A stretch of DNA of 35,171 nucleotides from Planctomycetaceae bacterium (GTDB lineage: Bacteria; Planctomycetota; Planctomycetia; Planctomycetales; Planctomycetaceae). Within the stretch, counting starts at the first letter, position 1; every line of letters starts with the position of its first letter. The stretch lies in contig JAQGHT010000205.1 in assembly GCA_028291565.1 (NCBI GenBank), forward strand, positions 1-35,171, in the 5' to 3' direction. The translations under genes were made by a program, and so were the position numbers. The notes beneath the pieces are model-generated. The model was not told the DNA's origin and did no database searches. It saw nothing but the letters and a program-made list of their open reading frames with translations. Positions 8,571-16,676 of the stretch are shown here, in pieces.

Positions 8571-10412
8571 TTATTTCAGAATCTGCATCCACTGCAGCAT
8601 CTGCAAATAATTCGTGGCGGCACGGCTGCCGATTGAGGCCGCCAACCATTTTTCGGCCAGAATTGCCGGATCTTCCGCGAACCGCATTCCCTTGAGATCG
8701 GTCGTCGTGGAAATCGTGGACTGAGTCAACCCGTGGAGCAGCGACGCCGCTGTGGGGCGTAAGCTCGACTTCAGCCGCGCCGCATCGCGAACAGCACTGG
8801 TGACGAGCCCTTGCGGAATCGCGTGGCGCCCTCCCACCACAATGGCCCTGAGCCAGCGTTCCAGACTTTCATCGGAATTGGCCAGAGTGATCAACGGCGA
8901 ACTTTCGCCCAGCTCAATACTGACGGGGTGAGTTTGAGCTTTGGATAGCTGCGATCGAGTCACCTCTTCAAGCCCGATCGAAAGAACCGGACTCGCGTCA
9001 GACGGCAGCAGTCTGGGAGCTTCCGAATCGTCGGTTTCCGCCGGGGCGATCGCCAGGAGATTAATTCGTCCCGCGGAATTCAAATCGACCCGACCGACGC
9101 AACGCAGGGCCAATCCAGGAGCGCGAGACAGCATCGTCAGGCTGGCGCGAAAAGCCACCTGGTCGTCATCCAGTGTCAACGCCAGACGCAGAATTGCTCC
9201 TGAATCAATTATGCGAACGACCAGCTCCTGTCCTGAAAAACCGAGCACGTTCGCGGCAAAGAAAACCAGATCTGCTCCAGCTGGCTTAAGAAATTCGGAC
9301 CCATTTTGATTTGCGAAGACGCGTCGAATCTGTTCCACGAGTGGTGTCTTAAATCGCTGAGCGACCGGGGGAGCGTTCCAGCCTTGGCCTTCAATCGTGA
9401 CGGCGCGGGCAGATTCACCCCCTCCCAACCTCCCGTCGACAGACCGAGTCGCCTTTGAAATCAGCAGACATTTCCGGCTGAGATCGCGATGTGATAACGA
9501 TAACCCCGCGAGAGAAACACCGGACTGCCAGGCCTGGTTGATGCGGCTGGCATTCCCGGGTTGCACATCGCTCACCGTGCCGATCCAACCGTCATCTGCC
9601 ATCAACCACGTCACGACTCCGCCATACCCGCTACGCGTCAGAACCGGTTCACAGAACAGGCCGTGTAGCTTCAAACTGTTGACTGGCTCATAGCTGCGCC
9701 GAGCGATGCCGACCAGCTCGAGCGTCGCCCCCGCGGAATTGATGGCAGAGCGTATGACTCGCAGGCAGACTTCCAGAACGTCTCGGAAGTCGTTCTCAGC
9801 AGCCGCCGAAGTGAACTGATCGTCTCCATCACGCAAGAGTCTCAGGTTTGACAGCAGTCTGAGGCCACCCGCCGCAATCCGATGCAGGCCTTCTGATCGG
9901 CACTCGTGGATCGCCCGAAGCAGACGAGATTGCAAGACCGCCCCCGAGGCCCGCAGGCCAGAAGTCAATATCGCCGCACACGCTTCGTACATCTGACGAG
10001 CCGCCATCAGCTGGGATTCGGACAGCTCAATCTTTGCTGATCCAGGAGTCTCGTTAGAGTCGCTTTCTGACACTGACAGTTCCGTAGTGCCAGATGTGAC
10101 CGCACTGTCGTTGCCGGCCGCTTGTAAGTCGTCCACGGTCGCGATGTCGGCCACGTTCAACACGGCCAAAACATGAAAGCAGCGCGGTGACAACAGACAG
10201 CTGCATTGGACTTGGATCACATCAGTAATGGTCCCGGCCGGAATACGAACTTGCTCCTCACCGGCAGAAATTGTCCACTGCCCGTCGGCGTGCTCCCAGT
10301 TCCAGGAATCTGCGACACGCGGTTCACGATCCAGCTTCTTCTGTAGCCGTTCCGGAGCAGCAGTGATAATGGTCGCTAGTACGGCCGGAGCGATTGTCGG
10401 ACGTTGATTCAT
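8571..10412 (-). CDS. SWIM zinc-finger protein (YehQ-like)
   Basis: A 613-residue protein with a SWIM zinc-binding motif near the N-terminus: C70-S-C72, then C78-F-H80, matching C-x-C-x(n)-C-x-H. SWIM domains bind zinc and are linked to DNA or protein binding. The rest is a long mixed helical region without a motif I can name. The length and position, directly after a vWA gene in a MoxR-containing set, match the E. coli YehQ type. The ATG at 10412-10410 overlaps the vWA stop (TGA at 10411-10409) as ATGA, so the two proteins are probably made in a coupled way. An in-frame start 22 codons upstream (10478) is rejected because it lies inside the vWA gene. Its role as an adaptor of the MoxR-vWA machine is inference. 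Confidence 0.85.
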   Translation of the reverse strand: MNQRPTIAPAVLATIITAAPERLQKKLDREPRVADSWNWEHADGQWTISAGEEQVRIPAGTITDVIQVQCSCLLSPRCFHVLAVLNVADIATVDDLQAAGNDSAVTSGTTELSVSESDSNETPGSAKIELSESQLMAARQMYEACAAILTSGLRASGAVLQSRLLRAIHECRSEGLHRIAAGGLRLLSNLRLLRDGDDQFTSAAAENDFRDVLEVCLRVIRSAINSAGATLELVGIARRSYEPVNSLKLHGLFCEPVLTRSGYGGVVTWLMADDGWIGTVSDVQPGNASRINQAWQSGVSLAGLSLSHRDLSRKCLLISKATRSVDGRLGGGESARAVTIEGQGWNAPPVAQRFKTPLVEQIRRVFANQNGSEFLKPAGADLVFFAANVLGFSGQELVVRIIDSGAILRLALTLDDDQVAFRASLTMLSRAPGLALRCVGRVDLNSAGRINLLAIAPAETDDSEAPRLLPSDASPVLSIGLEEVTRSQLSKAQTHPVSIELGESSPLITLANSDESLERWLRAIVVGGRHAIPQGLVTSAVRDAARLKSSLRPTAASLLHGLTQSTISTTTDLKGMRFAEDPAILAEKWLAASIGSRAATNYLQMLQWMQILK

Positions 10413-13400
10413 CGAATTTGTTCCCCGACCCAGCGTGCCAGTTCCGTTGGACTCAGCGCAGCCACAGGCATGCCGCATCCCGCCACTTGCGAAGCGATGC
10501 CCGTATGATAACGCGGCTTCCCGTCATCCGAGAGGGCCGCCAACCCTAAGGCTTTGGCTCCCGAATCGACGATCGCCTGAACCTCGGCCAACAGATCGCC
10601 GACGTGGCCACCTTCTTCAAAGTCGCTCACTAACAGGACAATTGTTCGCGACGGTACTTTCATTCGTTCGCGAGCGGCTTTCAGTCCCTTCGAAATGATC
10701 GTTCCGCCACCGACCTGCACTTCCATCAACATGGCCAGTGGATCCTCCACGTGGTTCGTAAAGTCAATGATTTCTGTGCTGAAGGCCAGGAATGTGACGC
10801 TCAACGCGGGCAGCGCCGCAAAGATCGCCGCCGTCAGCGCGCAGTAAATCACGGACGCTTCCATCGATCCTGAGACGTCGACAACATAGATCAGGTGCCA
10901 ATCCATCGTGCGGCGGACAGGCGAACGAAAGTAGAACTCTTCGGGGACGAGACGGTTGACCCCGTTTGCGTCGCGTTGGACCGTCTTGAGATTTGATAAG
11001 ACTGTGCGACGCAGATCGAGTCGCCGGTTTGGCCGGCGCGTCGGGCGTGGTGTTGAAAGCCCCATGAGGGCCGGCGCCATGCGAGTCGCCAACTCCTTAG
11101 CCAGTTCGTCTGTGATCCGCCGCGCGATATGCCTCAACTTCTCCGTCTGTGATTCCGGCAAACTTCCCTTCATCGATAAGACCGTCTGTAGTAACTCGAC
11201 AGACGGGCGAACCGCATCTTCGTTCATGACGGTTAACGCCGCTGCGCGCCCTTTTTCGACGGCGGTGCCCAGGACTTCCTCTCGGACTCGAGTTCCGAAT
11301 AACTCACCCAGTTCGTCGGCCCAGACTCGGGTGTTGGGCCAGGGAGCTTCGTCACCGGCGCCGCTGCCTCCGAGATTGCCTCGTGCGCCTTCACCAGATC
11401 CCTGTCCGTAGAGTTCGTCCAAGGCCCGGGCCGCTCGGCAGGCGGACTGTCCCATCGCTGGATCTTTGACACCCAGGATCAACCGCCAGCGGTCCAGCAA
11501 ATTCAGCTGGCGTTGCGGGTCGTCCACAATCGAACGCGGGATTTCGTCGCTTGGCAAACTGAGATCGTCCATCCAGCGCAAATCGGGCAGCAATTCGGCA
11601 ACCGCGGCGCGGGCGACTTGATCGGCATCAAACCACATTTTCTGAATCAATGGGTCGACTTCGGATGGTCGTGATTGAGACGAATTCTGAGGCAGCCTGC
11701 GCTGAATCTGTTGCAGCAACTGTTTCCGGGGCGCAGGACTCATCACATCAAAGCCGCCCCGTAATGCGGGCAGCCGTTCCAGGAAATCAGCGTCTGAAAA
11801 GATATCGATTCGGTCCTCGATCCCATCCAGACAATCGGGCTCCGATAGAAGTCTTGGTGCGATCAGAATCAATGCGCCTCTCAAGCGGCGCGTCAAATCG
11901 TGGCGCAGTTTCTCATCGATCGCGGAATCCACCCACGAACCGGACTGACTGACGAAATCCGTGGCGAGAGTATCGTTCAATATCAATCGACAGGCGAGCG
12001 ACGCTCCCTGCATGAGTGCAGAGCCGGACTGCGTGAACTGACGCAGGAAAAACTGGAGCTGACCCGCTTCCAGAGTGAACGCATCGTCCGACTGATGTTG
12101 AAACCAGAGTACCAGTTCCAACAGCGCCGTCACATCGGCTTCATCGTCCGAACCCGTCAACCCTCCAACTCGGGAAATGGCTGCCTGTAGCAGTGGCGTC
12201 GTGCTCAGGCCACCAGTCTCGGTGAGCGGTTGACAGAACGCGGGCAGGTAGTCGTCCTGAGGCAGGGGCAATCCCGGAATATGTCCGGAACAGATCCGAT
12301 CGACGAAATGCATGGCCTGCATCAATTGTGTCAGGGAGGCGGATCTCGGGAACTCGCCGAGCAACCAGCCCAAACCCTTCTGCACCAGGTCCGACAATCC
12401 ACAATTGGCAGCCTGCATCAACTGCTGCAACTGAGCTTCACCCCATTCGGTGACCGGCTTTTCCATCCCTGATAATCGCAAGAGGCCCTCGGCCGCCTGC
12501 CGCAACGTAGCTCCGCGAGTTCCCGCTAATGCGATCGTCGCGACGGTCGTGTGCTGCCACTGCACATCCCAGACCGACGTCAGACTTTCGCGATCACCAA
12601 CGCTGCCTGCATCGGCACGACTCGCATAGGGAATCTGGCACGCTTGCAGTTGTTCAAATACGACGACGCGAGCCCGATCCAGCCCGCTGCGCAGGGGATC
12701 GAGTCGCAATCGTTTTTCCTGTCCCAGGCTTTCTGGTCCTGGTAAGCGAAGTTGCCTGAGAATCGATTCCATGTGCGGCGCGAGACCGCACCGGGGCAAA
12801 TCGGCGGGGACGCTGCCGAACCGATTTCCCACGAGAATCGTTTGCATGGCGGAAGCGACTGCGCGTCCCAGCCCAAACAATTGCCCGCGCGTTAAACACA
12901 TCTGTAAAGATTCAATGAGTTCACTTCGTCCAGGTGCCGCCAAGCCACGTAAATGGGCGAGGTCCCGTGACATGCGGAGGACCTCGGTCCCATCGGCCGC
13001 ATTCATCGGGTGGCCGGCTTTGCGAAGTTCACGACACACAGCCACGATCAAGTCGGCAATGGCGCGATCACACTCGGCAATGGTCTGAGCTTCAAATGAC
13101 CGTTGATGCCACAACGGATCTCGGATTCCCGCGGGGTATCCCGAGCGTTCATCCAATTGCTGAAACGAATAAGGAGTCATGGCCGTGACAAATCGATCGG
13201 GAACTTTCGAACGACCGGCTTCGGGAGATCCCTCTGCTTCAGGCTGCCACCAGTGGCGCGGAGTCGGCAGCAATGCCGCGGCGTGATAGGCACCGATGAC
13301 CGCGACAGCTCGCTTTGTTCCGCATGCGGCAATCCGGGATCTCATATAGGCTTCGCGACGGAGATCGTAATCGCAGGGCTCTGCGTCATTCCATCGCATG

Positions 13401-13948
13401 GCCCAGCCAAACATCAGTCCCGAGCGCCGAATACTCTCGGCTGTGCAACCCGCCGCCGTCGATTCGACCAACCGTTCCCACAACTGCCCGGAATCGGCAG
13501 ATTCGGTCCGTTGCATTAATTGAGCCAGTAATCCACGACTGTGCTCCGCACGAAATTCAGACCGTTCCGTGCGTTGACCGATCGGCAGATCAAATGCTTC
13601 AACGGGAACTCCATGCTCCGACGCCCAGCGAATAGCGGCAAGTTCCGGAGAGAAATCCGCAAACGGGTAGAACGACAGATGCTGTCCCTGTTCATCGCAC
13701 CCGGACAGTGCAATGGGAGCCTTGGTTTCCGCATGTGCGAGCCAGGGAATCCACTCAGAGAATTCGGGCGGCAACTCCAGCAGCAGAATTTCTGGTGCGA
13801 AAGCCTCTAAGAGCTCAGGGATGACCTTCGCCAGAGCTGCAGAGTGATGTCTGACGCCAATCAAAAACGGAGTCTGGCACGCGGCGAGCTCGGTGAGAAC
13901 CGCTTCGGCATGGAGATCAGCAATTGGAAGAGTCACAGATTCAGGCAT
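10409..13948 (-). CDS. DUF5682-like protein fused to a C-terminal vWA domain (YehM-YehP-like fusion)
   Basis: A 1179-residue two-part protein. The N-terminal ~800 residues (opening TPFLIGVRHHSAALAK, then EILLLELPPEF and VAVIGAYHAAALLP) resemble DUF5682, the YehM type, with histidines and acidic residues that could be catalytic. The C-terminal ~200 residues are a von Willebrand A domain with a complete metal-ion-dependent adhesion site: D1024-x-S-x-S (DVSGSM), T1083 in GGGT and D1109 in SDFEEG. Between them is a Gly-rich linker (QGSGEGARGNLGGSGAG) near residue 900. In E. coli these two parts are, as I recall, separate proteins encoded next to a MoxR ATPase. The ATG at 13948 is preferred; the open frame extends 63 codons upstream, but that part has no homologue-like sequence. 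The product is cytoplasmic, with no signal peptide or membrane segment. Confidence 0.87.
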   Translation of the reverse strand: MPESVTLPIADLHAEAVLTELAACQTPFLIGVRHHSAALAKVIPELLEAFAPEILLLELPPEFSEWIPWLAHAETKAPIALSGCDEQGQHLSFYPFADFSPELAAIRWASEHGVPVEAFDLPIGQRTERSEFRAEHSRGLLAQLMQRTESADSGQLWERLVESTAAGCTAESIRRSGLMFGWAMRWNDAEPCDYDLRREAYMRSRIAACGTKRAVAVIGAYHAAALLPTPRHWWQPEAEGSPEAGRSKVPDRFVTAMTPYSFQQLDERSGYPAGIRDPLWHQRSFEAQTIAECDRAIADLIVAVCRELRKAGHPMNAADGTEVLRMSRDLAHLRGLAAPGRSELIESLQMCLTRGQLFGLGRAVASAMQTILVGNRFGSVPADLPRCGLAPHMESILRQLRLPGPESLGQEKRLRLDPLRSGLDRARVVVFEQLQACQIPYASRADAGSVGDRESLTSVWDVQWQHTTVATIALAGTRGATLRQAAEGLLRLSGMEKPVTEWGEAQLQQLMQAANCGLSDLVQKGLGWLLGEFPRSASLTQLMQAMHFVDRICSGHIPGLPLPQDDYLPAFCQPLTETGGLSTTPLLQAAISRVGGLTGSDDEADVTALLELVLWFQHQSDDAFTLEAGQLQFFLRQFTQSGSALMQGASLACRLILNDTLATDFVSQSGSWVDSAIDEKLRHDLTRRLRGALILIAPRLLSEPDCLDGIEDRIDIFSDADFLERLPALRGGFDVMSPAPRKQLLQQIQRRLPQNSSQSRPSEVDPLIQKMWFDADQVARAAVAELLPDLRWMDDLSLPSDEIPRSIVDDPQRQLNLLDRWRLILGVKDPAMGQSACRAARALDELYGQGSGEGARGNLGGSGAGDEAPWPNTRVWADELGELFGTRVREEVLGTAVEKGRAAALTVMNEDAVRPSVELLQTVLSMKGSLPESQTEKLRHIARRITDELAKELATRMAPALMGLSTPRPTRRPNRRLDLRRTVLSNLKTVQRDANGVNRLVPEEFYFRSPVRRTMDWHLIYVVDVSGSMEASVIYCALTAAIFAALPALSVTFLAFSTEIIDFTNHVEDPLAMLMEVQVGGGTIISKGLKAARERMKVPSRTIVLLVSDFEEGGHVGDLLAEVQAIVDSGAKALGLAALSDDGKPRYHTGIASQVAGCGMPVAALSPTELARWVGEQIR

Positions 13949-14130
13949 TGAAATTGAGCCGAAGTTCGAAGGGACTTTTTTAGAGGAACAATTTAGACGC
14001 GCGGTGTCGCCACAAGATCCAAAAATTGACGAATTTGATTCCCGCCTTAACGATCGGTTCCGACCTCGAGCACATATCGATTCAGCCGTCACCAAACAAG
14101 CACACTTGCCGACAGATCTTCCTGATTTCT

Positions 14131-14230
14131 TCCCCAAAGGGGATGCGTCAATAGCCCAGGGTTGCCGCGTCGCGGCTACCCTGGGTAATCATATGTTAAC
14201 GTCTTCAACCCCAACGGGGTTGCGCTGGGT
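14131..14230 (+). repeat. RAYT-associated REP element, copy 1 (inverted relative to copies 2 and 3)
   Basis: The order is a CCCCAAAGGGG hairpin, then GTCAATAGCCCAGGG...CCCTGGG forming a long stem around a GCCGCGTCGCGGC apex, and then CAACCCCAACGGGGTTG. These three palindromic modules are shared with the copies at 14317-14415 and 14993-15093, read on the other strand. With copy 2 it forms a head-to-head pair about 86 bases apart, like a BIME. Confidence 0.9.
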
Positions 14231-14316
14231 CGATATCGTTCGCCCCCGCATCTATATTTAACCGAAATACCCATTGTCGTTTGCTGCAATCAAATTGACC
14301 GTGATCGCTCACACGG

Positions 14317-14415
14317 GCACAACCCCGTTGGGGTTGGATACACGTGTCCCGTCAAAACCCAGGGTAGCCACTACGCGGCAACCCTGGGCTATTGACGTAT
14401 CCCCGTTGGGGATAA
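14317..14415 (-). repeat. RAYT-associated REP element, copy 2
   Basis: It has the same three modules as copy 1 in opposite orientation: CAACCCCGTTGGGGTTG, then AACCCAGGGTAGCC...GGCAACCCTGGGCT, then ATCCCCGTTGGGGAT. It is almost identical to copy 3 over its right half (from ACGCGGCAACCCTGGGCTAT to the end), which suggests recent spread. It lies just downstream of the transposase stop. Confidence 0.92.
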
Positions 14416-14498
14416 ATCCTCGGATTCGTGACCTCTCTTGAATTCGCGTTATCGTACCTCATCTGATCGCGCGCCATCATTGGATCGTGCACCAACTT

Positions 14499-14954
14499 TC
14501 AATCCCAAACATAACGTTCGTCCCATTCCAGATGATGTCGACTCAATAATGCTCGAAATTCATCCTGAAACGTCTGCTTCCGATGGTGCTCTTCCTGATT
14601 GAGAATATATTCTTTGACTTGTTCGACGTTGGATTGACTCACGGAAAATGCGCCGTAGCCGCTTTGCCATTCAAAGGCTTTGTATTCGATGCCGAGCTCC
14701 TTGAGCCACGAATTGGATACGCGTTTCAGTTCTTTGACCCAGTCTGCAATCGAAATCGTCCGACCGAGAACCCCCAATATGTGGACGTGATCGTCAACTC
14801 CACCAACGACAATTGGGGAACAGCCGAGGTTTTTCGAAACGCCTCCCATGAAATTGTAAAGTTCGCTGCGAATCTTGAGGTCACTCAGAAATGGTCGCCG
14901 ATCTTTGGTTGAGAAAACAAGGTGCACGTAGATGGCGGCTAACGATTGAGGCAT
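14499..14954 (-). CDS. IS200-like Y1 transposase, REP-associated (RAYT type)
   Basis: A 151-residue single-domain HUH enzyme of the Y1 (IS200/IS605 TnpA) family, which cuts and joins single-stranded DNA through a tyrosine. Visible are the opening strand AAIYVHLVFSTKDRRPFL, the HUH motif H56-V-H58 in DDHVHILG, the WQSGYGAFSVSQS block and the nucleophile Y116 in VEQVKEYILNQEEHH. All catalytic residues are present and the length is complete. The ATG at 14954 is chosen; an open frame extends 65 codons upstream, but that part is a translated REP element (REP copy 3). No TnpB partner is present. Copies of one REP family flank it on both sides, the hallmark of REP-associated tyrosine transposases. 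It shares the direction of the operon and interrupts it between the MoxR and vWA genes. Confidence 0.9.
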   Translation of the reverse strand: MPQSLAAIYVHLVFSTKDRRPFLSDLKIRSELYNFMGGVSKNLGCSPIVVGGVDDHVHILGVLGRTISIADWVKELKRVSNSWLKELGIEYKAFEWQSGYGAFSVSQSNVEQVKEYILNQEEHHRKQTFQDEFRALLSRHHLEWDERYVWD

Positions 14955-14992
14955 TTTCAGGTCCCCAGTGCACGGGTTTGTTCGGAAACAAG

Positions 14993-15093
14993 AGGCGCAA
15001 CCCCCGATGGGGTTGAATATATTTGTCCCATTGAAACCCAGGGTAGCCGCTACGCGGCAACCCTGGGCTATTGACGTATCCCCGTTGGGGATA
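14993..15093 (-). repeat. RAYT-associated REP element, copy 3
   Basis: This is the third copy, in the same orientation as copy 2, 38 bases upstream of the transposase ATG. Modules are CAACCCCCGATGGGGTTG, then AACCCAGGGTAGCCGCTACG with its stem partner GGCAACCCTGGGC, then ATCCCCGTTGGGGAT. It may also supply or hide the transposase ribosome-binding region and promoter. Confidence 0.92.
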
Positions 15094-15180
15094 ATGAAAG
15101 TTCGAAGGCCGTTGACCGGTGTATCACATGGCGACTGATTGAAACTCAACGAGATGGCGCCTGCCTAAACCATCGCAAAT

Positions 15181-16389
15181 TCACTGCATCAAGTCGCGCC
15201 TCAATTCCAGCAGCCGTTGCCAATTCCTCGATTTCTCCGCACGTCGCTTGACGGCGCTATCCCAATAGGCGAGCAGACGGGCTCGGTCTTGCGCGTCGTC
15301 TTTCAATACCGCTCCCAAAAGCAGTCCGGGAATCAGACTGAGCGGATCTTTCTGCGATGGAAAATAGGCAACTTGTCGGCCAATCGACGCCGCAATTGCG
15401 ACAGCTTCCGCAGTGCTCATTACCGAACCTGGTTTTTCCACCGACCAGCCCTCGACAGTCCGCCCTGCGCGAAGATCTCGGAACGCGGTCACCAAAATGT
15501 CGAGCAACCCTTCATCGACAGGGATCTGCACATTCGAAGCCTCCAGTAATGCGGTCGCCTGCCGCCGTACCAGCTCCACTTCCCGGTGATGTTCAGCAAT
15601 GGGTGCAATGACTTCGAAATTGAACCGGCGTTTTAGAGCCGCGGACATTTCTGAGACGCCCTTGTCCCTTAAATTGGCGGTCGCGATGATATTGAATCCC
15701 GGCAGCGCGAAGACGCTTCCAATCTCCCCCTGCAGCTCGGGAATCATCAGCCGGCGTTCTGACATCTGAGAAATCAAGGCGTCCTGAACCTCGGGCAGGC
15801 AGCGGGTCACTTCTTCGACTCTAACAATTTGCCCGAGTTTCATCCCTGTCATCATGGGTGACGGCACGAGTGCGGCTTCGCCTGGCCCTTGAGCCAGCAG
15901 AATAGCGTAGTTCCACGAATAGCGCAGATGCTCTTCTGTCGAACCAGCGGTTCCCTGGATCGTCAAGGAACTCGTCCCGGAAATCCCTGCCGCGAGGAGT
16001 TCGGAGAGCATTGATTTCGCCGTCCCGGGCTCACCCACCAGCATCAGGCCTCGTTCGCCGGCCAGTGTGACGACGCAACGCTCGACCAGAGAACGATCAC
16101 CGACGAATTTTTCCGTGATCACGAGCGAGTTGGGAAGGTTCTCTTTATCCTGCCCCTGCGCCAGCCGCAACGGTTCGTTCCGGCTCCCACAGATAAAAGT
16201 GACGACCGCTTGCGGTGACAGAGTCCAACCTTCGGGGCGTTTTGTCGAATCCCAGGACCGCAAAAACTCCAGTTCCTGAGCATAACGCTCTTCAGCTGGC
16301 GGCGACTGCTTACGCCGCTGGTCTGAACTCTTCTCCGATGTCGCAGGCGATGCCGCGGCTTCTTCGATTTTTGCGACTCGTTTGGCCAT
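15181..16389 (-). CDS. MoxR-type AAA+ ATPase (YehL-like)
   Basis: A 402-residue cytoplasmic AAA+ ATPase of the MoxR branch. Walker A is GEPGTAKS (residues 119-126). The Walker B position reads IVRVEEVTR, so E192-E193 stands where most MoxR proteins have D-E. Sensor 1 is N239 in ATANLRDKG, and the arginine finger region is R254-R255 in AALKRRFN. The Glu-rich N-terminal ~60 residues precede the ATPase core. MoxR ATPases act with vWA proteins to remodel or activate partners (RavA-ViaA, NorQ-NorD and CbbQ-CbbO are known pairs). Here the vWA gene is the next operon gene downstream, separated by the transposase insertion. The tandem giant genes lie 287 bases upstream on the same strand. The Glu-for-Asp change is probably compatible with Mg-ATP binding, but I cannot test it. 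Confidence 0.92.
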   Translation of the reverse strand: MAKRVAKIEEAAASPATSEKSSDQRRKQSPPAEERYAQELEFLRSWDSTKRPEGWTLSPQAVVTFICGSRNEPLRLAQGQDKENLPNSLVITEKFVGDRSLVERCVVTLAGERGLMLVGEPGTAKSMLSELLAAGISGTSSLTIQGTAGSTEEHLRYSWNYAILLAQGPGEAALVPSPMMTGMKLGQIVRVEEVTRCLPEVQDALISQMSERRLMIPELQGEIGSVFALPGFNIIATANLRDKGVSEMSAALKRRFNFEVIAPIAEHHREVELVRRQATALLEASNVQIPVDEGLLDILVTAFRDLRAGRTVEGWSVEKPGSVMSTAEAVAIAASIGRQVAYFPSQKDPLSLIPGLLLGAVLKDDAQDRARLLAYWDSAVKRRAEKSRNWQRLLELRRDLMQ

Positions 16390-16676
16390 GCGGAAACTCT
16401 TTTCGAATTGACTTTGTTCGCAATCAGAAACTCAAATGACTGTTTGCGCGGATCGAATGATGGTGTTGCTCAGGACGGGTCCTTTGGTTGTGGCAATTGT
16501 TCCTGGCGATTCACCCCAATAGTACCGCGCCCCAGTTCGAAGCGATCGGTAATTCCGGAACCGGAGGTTGACACGTTTCGGCTGATTGCGTCAGTAACTT
16601 TTGCCTTTTGCCGCCCCGATAATCCTGGCGATCGCAACGAGCTTGACGGACAGGAATGTCCGTCCTACGGGTTACG
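16390..16676. other. Gap between the second giant gene and the MoxR gene, with a hairpin repeat
   Basis: These 287 bases contain no credible gene. A perfect hairpin, GACGGACA/TGTCCGTC (16645-16652 with 16657-16664), lies just after the giant's stop. The same sequence style (GACGGACAGGAATGTCCGTC) is, as I recall, a frequent intergenic repeat in planctomycetes. No T-run follows on the transcribed strand, so it is not a classical terminator. Confidence 0.6.

Larger units (their letters stand above)
13949..14498. other. Gap carrying an inverted pair of REP elements
   Basis: These 550 bases lie between the transposase stop and the vWA gene start. They hold two REP copies (listed separately) and short AT-richer stretches around them. 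I see no gene; the open frame running into this region from the vWA gene is considered non-coding. Confidence 0.6.

Noticed and set aside
13949-14137. A 63-codon N-terminal extension of the DUF5682-vWA gene
   Set aside because: The extra residues are Ser/Arg/Cys-rich without homologue-like features, and the ATG at 13948 begins the recognisable protein.
14131-15093. A possible CRISPR array, from three similar ~100-bp repeats
   Set aside because: The units are long, palindromic in three modules, differ in orientation and are separated by unequal distances with a gene between; no cas genes are present.
14955-15149. A 65-codon N-terminal extension of the transposase
   Set aside because: It is mostly translated REP element (copy 3), and Y1 transposases begin with the strand after the ATG at 14954.
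16645-16664. A rho-independent terminator after giant B
   Set aside because: The stem is perfect, but no T-run follows on the transcribed strand, and the sequence matches a common intergenic repeat style.
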